64,000 bases of DNA, taken from Blattabacterium cuenoti. GTDB taxonomy: Bacteria; Bacteroidota; Bacteroidia; Flavobacteriales; Blattabacteriaceae. Each line of letters begins with the position of its first letter. Position 1 is the first letter of the stretch. The notes below the pieces were generated by a model that was given only the letters and a program-made list of their open reading frames with translations, ran no database searches and was not told the DNA's origin. The position numbers were made by a program, and so were the translations under genes. The stretch lies in NCBI RefSeq assembly GCF_014252075.1, contig NZ_CP059209.1:248001-312000 (forward strand). Reading direction: 5' to 3'. This document shows positions 26,466 to 35,065 of the stretch, one piece after another.

Positions 26466-27845
26466 ATGAAAAAAGAAGATTTTATACAAAAAAAAGAGAA
26501 CGTTCAATTTGGATTTCCGAAAAATCGTTCAGCTGCAATCAAAGTCATTGGAGTAGGAGGTGGAGGAAGTAATGCTTTAAGTCACATGTTTGAACAAGGA
26601 ATTACTGGCGTAGATTTTATAGCATGTAATACGGATGCGCAAGCCTTAAATAATAATCCAGTTCCTGTAAAAATTCAATTAGGAGCTTCGATTACGGAAG
26701 GACTAGGAGCTGGAGCAGACCCAGAAGTAGGAGAAAAGGCTGCTTTAGAAAGTCTGGAAGAAATAAAAAGTGTTCTAGATTCTAATACTAAAATGACATT
26801 CATTACAGCAGGAATGGGAGGTGGAACGGGAACAGGTGCTGCACCAATTATTGCAGGAATTTCTAAAGAAAAAGGCATTTTGACTGTAGGGATCGTAACA
26901 ATTCCATTTCATTTTGAAGGAAAAATGAGATTACAACAAGCTCAAAAAGGAATAGAAGCATTAAGAAAAAATGTGGATTCTCTCATTGTGATTAATAATG
27001 ATAAATTGAGAGAATTATATGGAAATCTAGGATTTAAAGCTGGATTTGCAAAAGCAGATGAAGTTTTGACTACTGCAGCTAAAGGCATTGCAGAAGTAAT
27101 TACTCACCATTATAAACAAAATATAGATTTAAGAGATACTAGAACTGTTCTTAAAGAAAGTGGAACTGCCGTTATGGGGTCGGCTATTTCTGTTGGTGAA
27201 AATAGAGCAAAAGAGGCTGTTGGGCAAGCCTTGGATTCTCCATTATTGAATGATAATAAGATAACGGGAGCTAAAAATGTTCTTTTGCTTATTGTTTCAG
27301 GAAGAATAGAAATTACTATAGATGAAATTGGAATTATCAGTGATTATATCCAAGCAGAAGCAGGAAACAATGCTAACATTATTATGGGAATAGGAGAAGA
27401 CGAAAGTTTGGAAGAAAGTATTTCAGTTACTATAGTAGCTACAGGATTTCCTACGGAAATTCAGAGAGCCATTAATCATGAAGAAAAAAAAATTTTTCAT
27501 AGGTTGGAAGAACCTTATGAACAAAGATTAACAAAAGTAGAAGAAATTCATTCTTATTCTAAACGAAAAGATCCTTATTCTTCTACAAATTCAAATCATT
27601 CAGAAAAACCTTCAAATCAACCTTATTATAAGAATAAGAAAGAAAAATTTTCATTAAATCAAAAAAAAAGCATTTTTGATCAAGCTATTGATTCAAATTT
27701 TGTCGAAACAAAACATAAAAAATATATGATGCTAGAAGACAGTTTTGATCTTCCTATTTCATACAATGAAAATGATGAGAAAATATTCAAAAAACGTACT
27801 CGTAAAAAAGAAAATCATAAAAATGAAAAGTTCAATGACTTTTAA
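26466..27845 (+). CDS. ftsZ: Cell division GTPase FtsZ
   Basis: 459 residues; tubulin homologue forming the division ring. VIGVGGGGSNAL near residues 27-38, the tubulin signature GGGTGTG at about 118-124, and NDKLRELYG near 180 (T7 region) are present; the globular core ends near 330. A charged, low-complexity linker and a basic tail follow; the usual C-terminal FtsA-binding peptide is hard to recognise. A minimal two-codon frame ATG-AAA-TGA (26461-26469) precedes it, with its TGA overlapping the ftsZ ATG. End of the dcw run. Confidence 0.96.
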   Translation: MKKEDFIQKKENVQFGFPKNRSAAIKVIGVGGGGSNALSHMFEQGITGVDFIACNTDAQALNNNPVPVKIQLGASITEGLGAGADPEVGEKAALESLEEIKSVLDSNTKMTFITAGMGGGTGTGAAPIIAGISKEKGILTVGIVTIPFHFEGKMRLQQAQKGIEALRKNVDSLIVINNDKLRELYGNLGFKAGFAKADEVLTTAAKGIAEVITHHYKQNIDLRDTRTVLKESGTAVMGSAISVGENRAKEAVGQALDSPLLNDNKITGAKNVLLLIVSGRIEITIDEIGIISDYIQAEAGNNANIIMGIGEDESLEESISVTIVATGFPTEIQRAINHEEKKIFHRLEEPYEQRLTKVEEIHSYSKRKDPYSSTNSNHSEKPSNQPYYKNKKEKFSLNQKKSIFDQAIDSNFVETKHKKYMMLEDSFDLPISYNENDEKIFKKRTRKKENHKNEKFNDF

Positions 27846-27869
27846 CATTTTTCATAAGATTCATTGATT

Positions 27870-29288
27870 ATGGAATTACCTAATATTCCCAAAGGGACCA
27901 GGGATTTTTCATCAATTGAGATGAGTAAACGAAATTATTTAATTCAAGTTATTAGAGAAAAATTTGAACTTTTTGGTTTCTATCCTATAGAAACCCCTTC
28001 TTTTGAAAAGATTTCTACTCTTGTTGGTAAATATGGAGAAGAAGGAGATTATTTGATGTTTAAATTACTTCATTCAGGAAATGTTTTAAAAACAATAATT
28101 TCAGATGTTTTCAGAAAAATCAATAGTAAGGAAAAAAAGGAAAAAACGGTTAATGTTGAAAAATTTTTGGAAGAACATCTATCTAATAAAGCTCTTCGAT
28201 ATGATTTAACGGTTCCTTTTGTACGTTATGTGATAATGCATAAAAATGAAATCGTTTTTCCTTTTAAAAGATATCAAATACAACCTGTATGGCGTGCTGA
28301 TAACCCTCAAAAAGGAAGATTTAGAGAGTTTTATCAATGTGATGCAGATATCATTTCTTCTTCTTGGTCTTTATGGGAAGAAATAGAATTAATTCAACTT
28401 TGTGACGAGATTTTTACAAAATTGAATTTTCCTATCATAATCTATATTAATCATAGAGATATATTAGGAGGATTAGTTGAAATTTCTGGTATAAAAAATA
28501 ATTTATGGAAAGATTTTACTACATCTTTAGATAAATGGAATAAAATTGGAAGAGATTTAGTCAAAAAAGAAATGCTTCGTAAAGGAATATCATCTCAATC
28601 ATTTGAAAAAATAGCATTTTTTTTTGATATGAAAGAAAATTTTTCTAAAAAAGAAAAAGATTTGACTGTAGCCTTTCAATATTCTAAAAAAGGAAAAAAG
28701 GGGATCAAAGATCTGAGTTTTATTTATCAAAATATAAAGAAAATTTCTTTACAAAACACAAAATTGGAATGGAATATTTCTTTAGCTCGGGGGATGAATT
28801 ATTATACAGGGACAATCTTGGAAATTGTTCCATTCCATAATAATGGTCATTCAAATTTAATTTCTATTGGTGGAGGAGGAAGGTATGATCAATTAGCTAA
28901 TTTATTTGGAATGAAAAATACTTATGGAGTAGGATTTTCTTTAGGTTTAGATAGAATTTATTTAGCTATGGAAAAAGAAAATTTGTTCCAGACTATTTCT
29001 AATTATCCTTCAAAAGTTTTGTTTATTAATTTTGGAGATGAAGAGGTTTTGTATGCATATAAAATGATAAAGTTTTTGAGAAAAAAAGGAATTTCCACTC
29101 AATTATATCCTCATACGGTTAAAATAGGAAAACAATTTAGATATGCTAATGATAATAATATTCCATTTACTATTAGTATAGGTAAAAATGAAATTAAAAG
29201 AAATAAAATAAGAGTCAAAAATCTTAAAAAAAGGATAGAAAAAGAATACGATAATATCAATGAAGTTGTGAATCAATTAATTCAATAA
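27870..29288 (+). CDS. hisS: Histidyl-tRNA synthetase
   Basis: 472 residues from ATG 27870; the preceding in-frame TTG would add only two residues. Class II synthetase: PKGTRDFS at the N-terminus, motif 2 in RYQIQPVWRADNPQKGRFREFYQCD (about 133-157, shown in part), the histidine-specific LARGMNYYTG near 308 and motif 3 GGGGRYDQL near 334, GVGFSLGLDRI near 352. The C-terminal anticodon-binding domain begins about 375. It should charge the tRNA-His encoded at 51003-51078. Co-directional with ftsZ; ends 3 bases from convergent pnuC. Confidence 0.94.
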   Translation: MELPNIPKGTRDFSSIEMSKRNYLIQVIREKFELFGFYPIETPSFEKISTLVGKYGEEGDYLMFKLLHSGNVLKTIISDVFRKINSKEKKEKTVNVEKFLEEHLSNKALRYDLTVPFVRYVIMHKNEIVFPFKRYQIQPVWRADNPQKGRFREFYQCDADIISSSWSLWEEIELIQLCDEIFTKLNFPIIIYINHRDILGGLVEISGIKNNLWKDFTTSLDKWNKIGRDLVKKEMLRKGISSQSFEKIAFFFDMKENFSKKEKDLTVAFQYSKKGKKGIKDLSFIYQNIKKISLQNTKLEWNISLARGMNYYTGTILEIVPFHNNGHSNLISIGGGGRYDQLANLFGMKNTYGVGFSLGLDRIYLAMEKENLFQTISNYPSKVLFINFGDEEVLYAYKMIKFLRKKGISTQLYPHTVKIGKQFRYANDNNIPFTISIGKNEIKRNKIRVKNLKKRIEKEYDNINEVVNQLIQ

Positions 29289-29291
29289 TAA

Positions 29292-29921
29292 CTATAAAAT
29301 TTCATTGAGTGCTTTTTTCTTCCAAATAAAAAATCCTGCTATAGCCAATAATACAAGAATGATAAATAAAATTCCTGTCAATACAAAGCCTTTCAAAAAA
29401 TAAAGAGGAACGGAAATAACGTTTCCAACCATCCAAAATATCCAGTTTTCTACTTTTTTCATAGACATTTGATACATTCCAGAAAAATAAATACCTGTTG
29501 TCAATACATCCATCCAATCAAAATGGGATTGAAGTTTTCCATGAAAATAATAAACCATTATACTGAAAATACAGGTAGAGAAAAACAAAATAAACGTGTA
29601 AAAATAATCTTTTTGATTGCAAAAAGTGATAGGCATTTCTTTATTTTTTTTATCCTTTTTATACAGCCATACATACCATCCATAAAAACTCATCACCGTG
29701 TAATACAGATTAATAATAAAATCACCATAAAGAGAAGTCACAAAAGTTAAATAGCTATATATTATAGTACTTACTATTCCTATTGGATATCCCCATATAC
29801 TATTATTTTGAGCAAAAAAAACACTAAATACTGTAAATGATACAGCTGTAAATTCTAAAATTACATAAAAAATGTTACTATTATAATAGGGGGAAAAAAG
29901 GATATCTATCCAATCATTCAT
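29292..29921 (-). CDS. pnuC: Nicotinamide riboside/mononucleotide transporter PnuC
   Basis: 209 residues, about seven membrane helices. The pattern NNSIWGYPIGIVS near residue 39, SFYGWYVWLYKK near 79 and YLLFFERL-like helices with a conserved W-x-x-G-N-x-x-S segment (WMVGNVISVPLY, about 164) match the PnuC family, which brings in NAD precursors. Loss of de novo NAD synthesis would make this useful in a symbiont, but that pathway is not in view. Ends against hisS; 9 bases downstream of the phosphopantetheinyl transferase gene. Confidence 0.85.
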   Translation of the reverse strand: MNDWIDILFSPYYNSNIFYVILEFTAVSFTVFSVFFAQNNSIWGYPIGIVSTIIYSYLTFVTSLYGDFIINLYYTVMSFYGWYVWLYKKDKKNKEMPITFCNQKDYFYTFILFFSTCIFSIMVYYFHGKLQSHFDWMDVLTTGIYFSGMYQMSMKKVENWIFWMVGNVISVPLYFLKGFVLTGILFIILVLLAIAGFFIWKKKALNEIL

Positions 29922-29930
29922 TAGATTGAT

Positions 29931-30566
29931 TCATTTATCTATAATATAAACGAGATAATGTTCTTCTATTTTTCTATAAAAAGCAGAAAATTTCTTACTA
30001 TAGGTATTTTTTAGAATCCAGCATGATATCCTATCATCTTTTTTAAGACAAAAAGGAGAAACTTTATAATGATCTAAAAAACTATAAAAAAGACCTCCTT
30101 CTAGTTTATACAAACTTTCTTTAATTCCCCATATAATATGCAGATAATCTTCTTCATAATTTGGATTAATAAAAATAGATTCATCCTCTCTAATAAATTT
30201 TTTCTTTATTTTAACTATTTTATTGTCTTTTCGTAATTTTTCTATGTCTATACCTATCTGATAAGAGCTTATAGCTATGGCTATTTTTTCAAAAGAATGA
30301 CTTAAGGAAATATATTTCCCTTCAAAAAAAAGAAAAGGTTTTCTTTTTTCATTATAAAATATATTTATTTTCATTCCTATATATCTCAGGACATAACGAA
30401 TTCCTAAAAACTCTCTTTTTCGTTTTTTTGATAAAGATAAAAAAAACATTTTTTCTTTATCGGAAATAATTCTCTTTTCTAAAAACGTTGTTTCTAAAAA
30501 ATGGGCCCATCTAAAAACTATAATCTTTGTATGAAGATTATGAAATTTATAGGAATAGAAATTCAT
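29931..30566 (-). CDS. 4'-phosphopantetheinyl transferase (Sfp type)
   Basis: 211 residues. Motifs of the superfamily: SLSHSFEKIAIAIS near residue 90, the magnesium-binding GIDIEKLR near 107, and WGIKESLYKLEGG near 147, where Glu and Lys are catalytic. Such enzymes attach the phosphopantetheine arm of CoA to carrier proteins. In this setting acyl carrier protein is the likely target (fabI is in the window), since no polyketide or peptide synthase is seen. Divergent from mrp. Confidence 0.85.
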   Translation of the reverse strand: MNFYSYKFHNLHTKIIVFRWAHFLETTFLEKRIISDKEKMFFLSLSKKRKREFLGIRYVLRYIGMKINIFYNEKRKPFLFFEGKYISLSHSFEKIAIAISSYQIGIDIEKLRKDNKIVKIKKKFIREDESIFINPNYEEDYLHIIWGIKESLYKLEGGLFYSFLDHYKVSPFCLKKDDRISCWILKNTYSKKFSAFYRKIEEHYLVYIIDK

Positions 30567-30627
30567 ACTATTTTATAATTTTTTTTTGTACTATTGTGAG
30601 TCAAAAAAAATAGAATATTCTTTATGT

Positions 30628-31641
30628 ATGAAAGAAATAATTGAAAAAGCATTAGAAAATGTTATTATTATTGATAATAAAAATATTATTGAATCTGGTT
30701 TTGTAAAAAAGATAGATTTATTAAGTAATAAGATAATAATCTATTTGAGTTTATCCAATCCCGCTATGCATTTCAAAAATAAACTAATAAAAGATATAAC
30801 TCATTCGATAAAAAATCAAAATATATTAGATCCAATATCCATCAAAATAGAAATGAAATCAGATATCAAACCTGTAATCAAAAACATAATAGCTGTTGCG
30901 TCTGGAAAAGGAGGAGTTGGAAAATCCACAATATCAACTAATATAGCTGTTTCTTTAGTAAAAATGGGTTTTCATGTTGGATTATTAGACGCTGATATAT
31001 ATGGACCTTCTATCCCATTAATGTTTAATCTTGAAGAGGAAGATATTAATGCAAGGATACATAAAAATGGGATTATAAATCCTATTATTAGCTATGGTGT
31101 TAAAATTCTGTCTATAGGTTTTTTTTCAAAATATGGAGAGGCTATTGTTTGGAGAGGCCCTATGGTCACTAAAGTTTTGAGACAATTTATTCATGAAACT
31201 GATTGGGGAGAATTAGATTTTTTAATTGTAGATTTACCACCAGGAACAGGGGATATCCATTTATCTATTTTGCAAGAAATTTCATTAAAAGGAATTGTTA
31301 TAGTTAGTACATCTCAAAAAATTGCATTGTCAGATGTAAATAGGTCTGTAGGAATGTTTCGTATTCAATCTATTTCTGTTCCAATTCTTGGAATTATAGA
31401 AAATATGTCTTATTTTCTTCCAAAAGAAAGCAAAGAAAAATGCTATTTTTTTGGAAAAAATGGAGTCAAGAATTTTTCCAAAAAAATGAATCTTTTTTTT
31501 CTTGGAGAAATTCCTATGTTACAAGAAATCCGAGAATATTCAGACTTGGGAATTCCTGGAGTTTTAGAAAACGATAAAATTAAAAATATTTTTATGAAAA
31601 TTACGAAAAATATTATCAATCAATTGAGTATGTTTATATGA
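30628..31641 (+). CDS. mrp: Mrp/NBP35-family iron-sulfur carrier ATPase
   Basis: 337 residues from ATG 30628; a TTG at 30586 is in frame but would add an uncharacteristic leader. N-terminal ~90 residues are a MIP18/DUF59-like domain (MKEIIEKALENVI), followed by a deviant Walker A P-loop GKGGVGKST (about 106-114), DADIYGPSIP near 134 and DLPPGTGD near 212. Family members carry and deliver Fe-S clusters; MtaB in this window is one of the Fe-S proteins that could need it. The CxxC cluster site common in the family is not obvious here. Confidence 0.9.
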   Translation: MKEIIEKALENVIIIDNKNIIESGFVKKIDLLSNKIIIYLSLSNPAMHFKNKLIKDITHSIKNQNILDPISIKIEMKSDIKPVIKNIIAVASGKGGVGKSTISTNIAVSLVKMGFHVGLLDADIYGPSIPLMFNLEEEDINARIHKNGIINPIISYGVKILSIGFFSKYGEAIVWRGPMVTKVLRQFIHETDWGELDFLIVDLPPGTGDIHLSILQEISLKGIVIVSTSQKIALSDVNRSVGMFRIQSISVPILGIIENMSYFLPKESKEKCYFFGKNGVKNFSKKMNLFFLGEIPMLQEIREYSDLGIPGVLENDKIKNIFMKITKNIINQLSMFI

Positions 31642-31650
31642 TATGAATTA

Positions 31651-32454
31651 TCAACAAAGTTTTATAAATTCTTTAACTATCAATATTAGAATAGATATAG
31701 ATTTTTCCGTTTCATGAAAAAATGGATTTCTAGAATCTGCATTTTTCTGAATTTTAGGTTCAGAGACAGATCCTCCCATCACAATAATAGACATGGCAAA
31801 TACTCGTAAATTCATACATCTAGCAGTGATTACATCTGTGACTATATTCATTCCAACACTATCTCCACCCATAGATCGTATCATAGAATGTTCTGCGTAG
31901 GTTTTATAATTAGAATAGGGAAAAGCTACATATACTCCTTTTTGGATAATTATGTTATGATTCATGGCTATGTTTTCTGCAATTTCTAGCATGTTTTTAT
32001 CATATGTTTCTGTGATTTCAAAAAATCTATTTTTGATAAAATCTTTTACATTAGGATTTTCTGGAAAAAGATTTATATGATCTTTAACCAACATAACATC
32101 TCCCATTTTGTAATTTGGATTAACCCCTCCAGAAATATTAATTAATATTAATTTATCGATTCCTATATTTTTACACAAAACAATAGTAAAATAGTTTGTC
32201 CCATTTTCTTCAGAAAAAGGTTCTATTAAAAAAACTACATTTTTTCCTTCTATTTGACCAAATAGAAATTTTCCATATAATTTTTCTTTCGAAAAAAGGG
32301 GTATTTCTTCATAAGAAATGCATATAGGATTTTGGATCTCCTTTATTAGTTTATCAAACTGACTTCCTAATAATAAAATTCCAAAATCAGGTTTTTCTTT
32401 GATTTTGTTTTTTATGTATTGTTTTGATTTTTCTAAAGTCATAGTCATTGACAT
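31651..32454 (-). CDS. Purine nucleoside phosphorylase
   Basis: 267 residues of the trimeric PNP family, which splits purine nucleosides with phosphate for base salvage. Conserved pieces: GILLLGSQFD near residue 25 (altered from the usual GSGL), LINISGGVNPNYKMGDVMLVKDHINL near 98-123 (substrate and phosphate region), YVAFPYSNYKTYAEHSMIRSMGGDSVGMN near 172-200 with the E-x-x-M-x-x-x-x-G-D-x-V-G-M pattern. Convergent with mrp (9-base gap). Substrate range is inferred from the family. Confidence 0.85.
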   Translation of the reverse strand: MSMTMTLEKSKQYIKNKIKEKPDFGILLLGSQFDKLIKEIQNPICISYEEIPLFSKEKLYGKFLFGQIEGKNVVFLIEPFSEENGTNYFTIVLCKNIGIDKLILINISGGVNPNYKMGDVMLVKDHINLFPENPNVKDFIKNRFFEITETYDKNMLEIAENIAMNHNIIIQKGVYVAFPYSNYKTYAEHSMIRSMGGDSVGMNIVTDVITARCMNLRVFAMSIIVMGGSVSEPKIQKNADSRNPFFHETEKSISILILIVKEFIKLC

Positions 32455-32558
32455 AAATTCAAGTTTTTATCAAGTTATACGGAACGGAACAAACCAACAT
32501 TCCTTGAAAAGGGGAAATAAAAAGAAAAAAAAGGTCAAATTGTTTCATTTGATTCATT

Positions 32559-33581
32559 TTATCGTATAATATTTACTTCTCTTGAGAAAGGAATACTAAA
32601 CTTTTTTTTTATGTCTTTCGTTATTTTTTCTGAAAAATAATATATATCCATTCCACTAGCCTTTCCATAGTTTACCAAAATTATAGGTTGTTTCTCATAT
32701 ACTCCTACATCTCCAATTTTTTTTTTTTTCCATTCTGTGTTTTTAATTAATGAGTTAGCAGATAGTTTGATTTTATCATGAGAAATATCATAACCAATAA
32801 TAGCGGGATATCTATATTTTAGTTTTTTAAAATCCAAAATACTTACTATAGGATTCATAAAAAAACTCCCAGCATTTCCAATTTTTTTTGGATTTGGAAG
32901 TTTACGATTTCTAATATTAAAAATAGCTTTACTTAAATCATGAGTAGTAGGTTCTTTAATATTCATATTTTCTAATTCCTTTTGAATTTCCACATAGGAT
33001 GTATTCAATTTTTTATATTTTTTTCTTAAAAGAAAAAAAACAGATAAAATTAGAAATTTATTTCTGTAATGAGGATGTTTGAAAAAAGAATAACGGTATT
33101 GAAGTTTACATTCTTCACGTGTAAATTCTCTTATTTTTTGATGTTCCGTTTCATATGCTTGTACTTTGAATAAAGTATCTTTCACTTCTGCTCCATATGC
33201 TCCAATATTTTGAATAGGTGCAGCTCCAACTGTACCAGGAATAAATGATAAATTTTCTAACCCGATAAATCCTTTTTTTATGGTCCATTTTACAAATTCA
33301 TTCCAATTTTCTCCAGCAAAAGCTTGGACAATGACTTTATAATCATTTTCTTGGATCACCTTTTTTCCTTTTATCCCCATTTTCATGACTAATCCTGGAT
33401 AATAATTTTTTAAAAAAAGAATATTACTTCCATCTCCCAAGAAAAGTTTTGGAATAGATGGATATATCTCAAAGATTTTTTGAATATCTTCTATATTTTT
33501 CACTTCTACAAAATAACGAGCATAAACATTTATTCCAAATGTATTCAATTTTTTGAGAGAAAAATTTTTTTTAATTAGCAT
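32559..33581 (-). CDS. murB: UDP-N-acetylenolpyruvoylglucosamine reductase
   Basis: 340 residues; FAD/NADPH enzyme producing UDP-MurNAc. LNTFGINVYA near residue 12, FLGDGSNILF near 46, FIPGTVGAAPIQNIGAYGAEVKD near 113-135 (FAD binding, quoted in part elsewhere), YRYSFFK near 161 and the catalytic serine in GNAGSFFMNP near 236 are all present. Together with murC, murD and murE this supplies the UDP-muramyl peptide, although it lies outside the dcw cluster. A 104-base untranslated stretch separates its end from the purine nucleoside phosphorylase start. Confidence 0.95.
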   Translation of the reverse strand: MLIKKNFSLKKLNTFGINVYARYFVEVKNIEDIQKIFEIYPSIPKLFLGDGSNILFLKNYYPGLVMKMGIKGKKVIQENDYKVIVQAFAGENWNEFVKWTIKKGFIGLENLSFIPGTVGAAPIQNIGAYGAEVKDTLFKVQAYETEHQKIREFTREECKLQYRYSFFKHPHYRNKFLILSVFFLLRKKYKKLNTSYVEIQKELENMNIKEPTTHDLSKAIFNIRNRKLPNPKKIGNAGSFFMNPIVSILDFKKLKYRYPAIIGYDISHDKIKLSANSLIKNTEWKKKKIGDVGVYEKQPIILVNYGKASGMDIYYFSEKITKDIKKKFSIPFSREVNIIR

Positions 33582-33668
33582 GTAAAAAATATTTCATAAA
33601 TACACAAATACAATTTTGTGCGTAAATTGATTAAATTTATCTGTAAAAATATAAAATTGTTATTCTTT

Positions 33669-33938
33669 ATGAAAAGAGGAGGAAATTTTTTTTGGGGAGT
33701 TATTCTAGGAACCATGGCTGGTTTAATAATGGGAATTCTGTTAGCTCCAAGAAAAGAGGAAAAAATAAAAAATATACTAGGAAAAAAAACAGAAGAATTA
33801 AGAGATAATTTTCAAAAAATTAGCAAAAAAATTGGGGAAAGAGTACATCGTATGAAATCTGATTTTGAAGATAGGTGGAAAAGAAATAAAATAGATAAAG
33901 AAAAAATGGACCAAGTAGAAGATGAATTGGGAACTTAA
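33669..33938 (+). CDS. YtxH-like small membrane-associated protein
   Basis: 89 residues from ATG 33669 (MKRGGNFFWGV); an in-frame GTG at 33618 would add 17 residues not matching the family. A glycine-rich hydrophobic helix (about residues 6-25, with GTMAGLIMGILLAPRK) is followed by a highly charged helical tail. This GxxxGxxxGxLxAPKxG-type pattern is the YtxH family, whose function is unknown. It precedes a small polytopic protein, as often seen in Flavobacteriia. Confidence 0.65.
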   Translation: MKRGGNFFWGVILGTMAGLIMGILLAPRKEEKIKNILGKKTEELRDNFQKISKKIGERVHRMKSDFEDRWKRNKIDKEKMDQVEDELGT

Positions 33939-33956
33939 GAAGTTTTTTATTTTTTT

Positions 33957-34292
33957 ATGTTCATTTTTATTAGAAACTTTATCCATAAAAAATGGTGTAT
34001 TTTAAAAAATGAATTCTTTAGAATATTGATTTACATCATGACAGAAATTTTTCTGAATTTTTTTTTGTTAATATTTTGTATTATTATTTTTTTTTTAGGA
34101 AGTCTTTCTTTATGTTTTTTTCTTTCCTTTTATTTCAAAAATTATGTGATTGGATTTGGACTTCTAACTATTTTTTATTTTTTTATTTTCCTTTTTATAT
34201 TTTTTTTCTGTAGAAATATTCCACGATTTTTTATCAAAAATTTATTAAAAAAATCTATTTTTAGAATTTTTGATAAAAATCAAAAAGATTAG
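33957..34292 (+). CDS. Small hydrophobic membrane protein, phage-holin-family-like
   Basis: 111 residues. An amphipathic N-terminus is followed by two long, phenylalanine-rich membrane helices (about 27-58 and 61-92) and a basic tail (KNLLKKSIFRIFDK). The arrangement and its place after a YtxH-like gene resemble the putative holin superfamily III proteins common in Flavobacteriia, which are cellular proteins of unknown role, not phage genes. No prophage genes are near. 19 bases after the YtxH-like gene and 12 before rlmB. Confidence 0.5.
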   Translation: MFIFIRNFIHKKWCILKNEFFRILIYIMTEIFLNFFLLIFCIIIFFLGSLSLCFFLSFYFKNYVIGFGLLTIFYFFIFLFIFFFCRNIPRFFIKNLLKKSIFRIFDKNQKD

Positions 34293-34303
34293 AATTCTTG
34301 TCT

Positions 34304-35065
34304 ATGAATAAATTAGAAATTGTTTATGGAATACATCCATTGATAGAGGCTATTCGATCTAAAAAGACTATTAGTAAACTTTTTTTTCAAAGAGGATTGA
34401 AACAAGGATCAAATGCTTACAAAAAATTAATAAGTATTTCCAAAAAAGAAAATATCCCAATTCAAATTGTTCCGAAACAAAAATTTTATCAATTAAAAAA
34501 TAAAAATCATCAAGGAGTTTTCGCTATTCTTTCTCCTATAAAAACTTATCAAATAGAAGATTTGCTTCCTATATTTTATGAAAAAGGGATAAACCCTCTT
34601 TTGGTCATTTTAGATAGGATCACAGATGTCCGAAATTTTGGATCTATAATACGTACTTCTGCATGCGCAGGAGCAGATGCTATTATTATTCCAAAAAAGT
34701 ATACAGCAATGATTGGATCTGATTCTATCAAAACTTCTTCAGGTGCTTTATTTAAAGTTCCAATATGTCAAGAAAAAAATATAAAGAACACTATAGAGTT
34801 TTTAATGAACTCTGGATTAAAAATTGTTTCCGCTACAGAAAAATCTAATATCTATTGGTACAATATTGATTTTTCAGGGCCAACAGCTTTAATACTAGGA
34901 AACGAAGAAAAAGGAATTTCTCATAAATATTTAGAAATTTCCTGCGAAAAAGCAAAAATTCCATCAATAAAAGGAATTTCTTCTTTGAATGTATCTGTGG
35001 CTTGTGGAGTGATTTTATATGAAGTTTTCCGACAAAGAAAATTTCAGTCTAAAACTCACTTTTAA
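34304..35065 (+). CDS. rlmB: 23S rRNA (guanosine-2251 2'-O) methyltransferase family protein (TrmH/SpoU)
   Basis: 253 residues from ATG 34304. An N-terminal substrate-binding domain (IVYGIHPLIEAIRS) is followed by a SPOUT methyltransferase domain with the three motifs: RNFGSIIRTSACAGADAIIIP near residue 107-127, ALILGNEEKGIS near 196 and SLNVSVACGVILYE near 228. These form the SAM-binding knot. The length and NIVYG-type opening favour RlmB over tRNA enzymes of the same family. Its 3' end overlaps convergent pheS by 17 bases. Confidence 0.88.
   Translation: MNKLEIVYGIHPLIEAIRSKKTISKLFFQRGLKQGSNAYKKLISISKKENIPIQIVPKQKFYQLKNKNHQGVFAILSPIKTYQIEDLLPIFYEKGINPLLVILDRITDVRNFGSIIRTSACAGADAIIIPKKYTAMIGSDSIKTSSGALFKVPICQEKNIKNTIEFLMNSGLKIVSATEKSNIYWYNIDFSGPTALILGNEEKGISHKYLEISCEKAKIPSIKGISSLNVSVACGVILYEVFRQRKFQSKTHF

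Noticed and set aside
29302..29517. Second minus-strand frame inside pnuC
   Set aside because: Overlaps the membrane helices of pnuC in another frame; no independent support.
32455..32558. Untranslated 104-base stretch between murB and the purine nucleoside phosphorylase gene as an ncRNA or riboswitch
   Set aside because: It contains short repeats (CAAGTT, GGAAC) but no convincing stem or known motif, so it is treated as leader sequence.
34298..34303. TTG start of rlmB
   Set aside because: It adds just two residues; the ATG at 34304 is a standard start.
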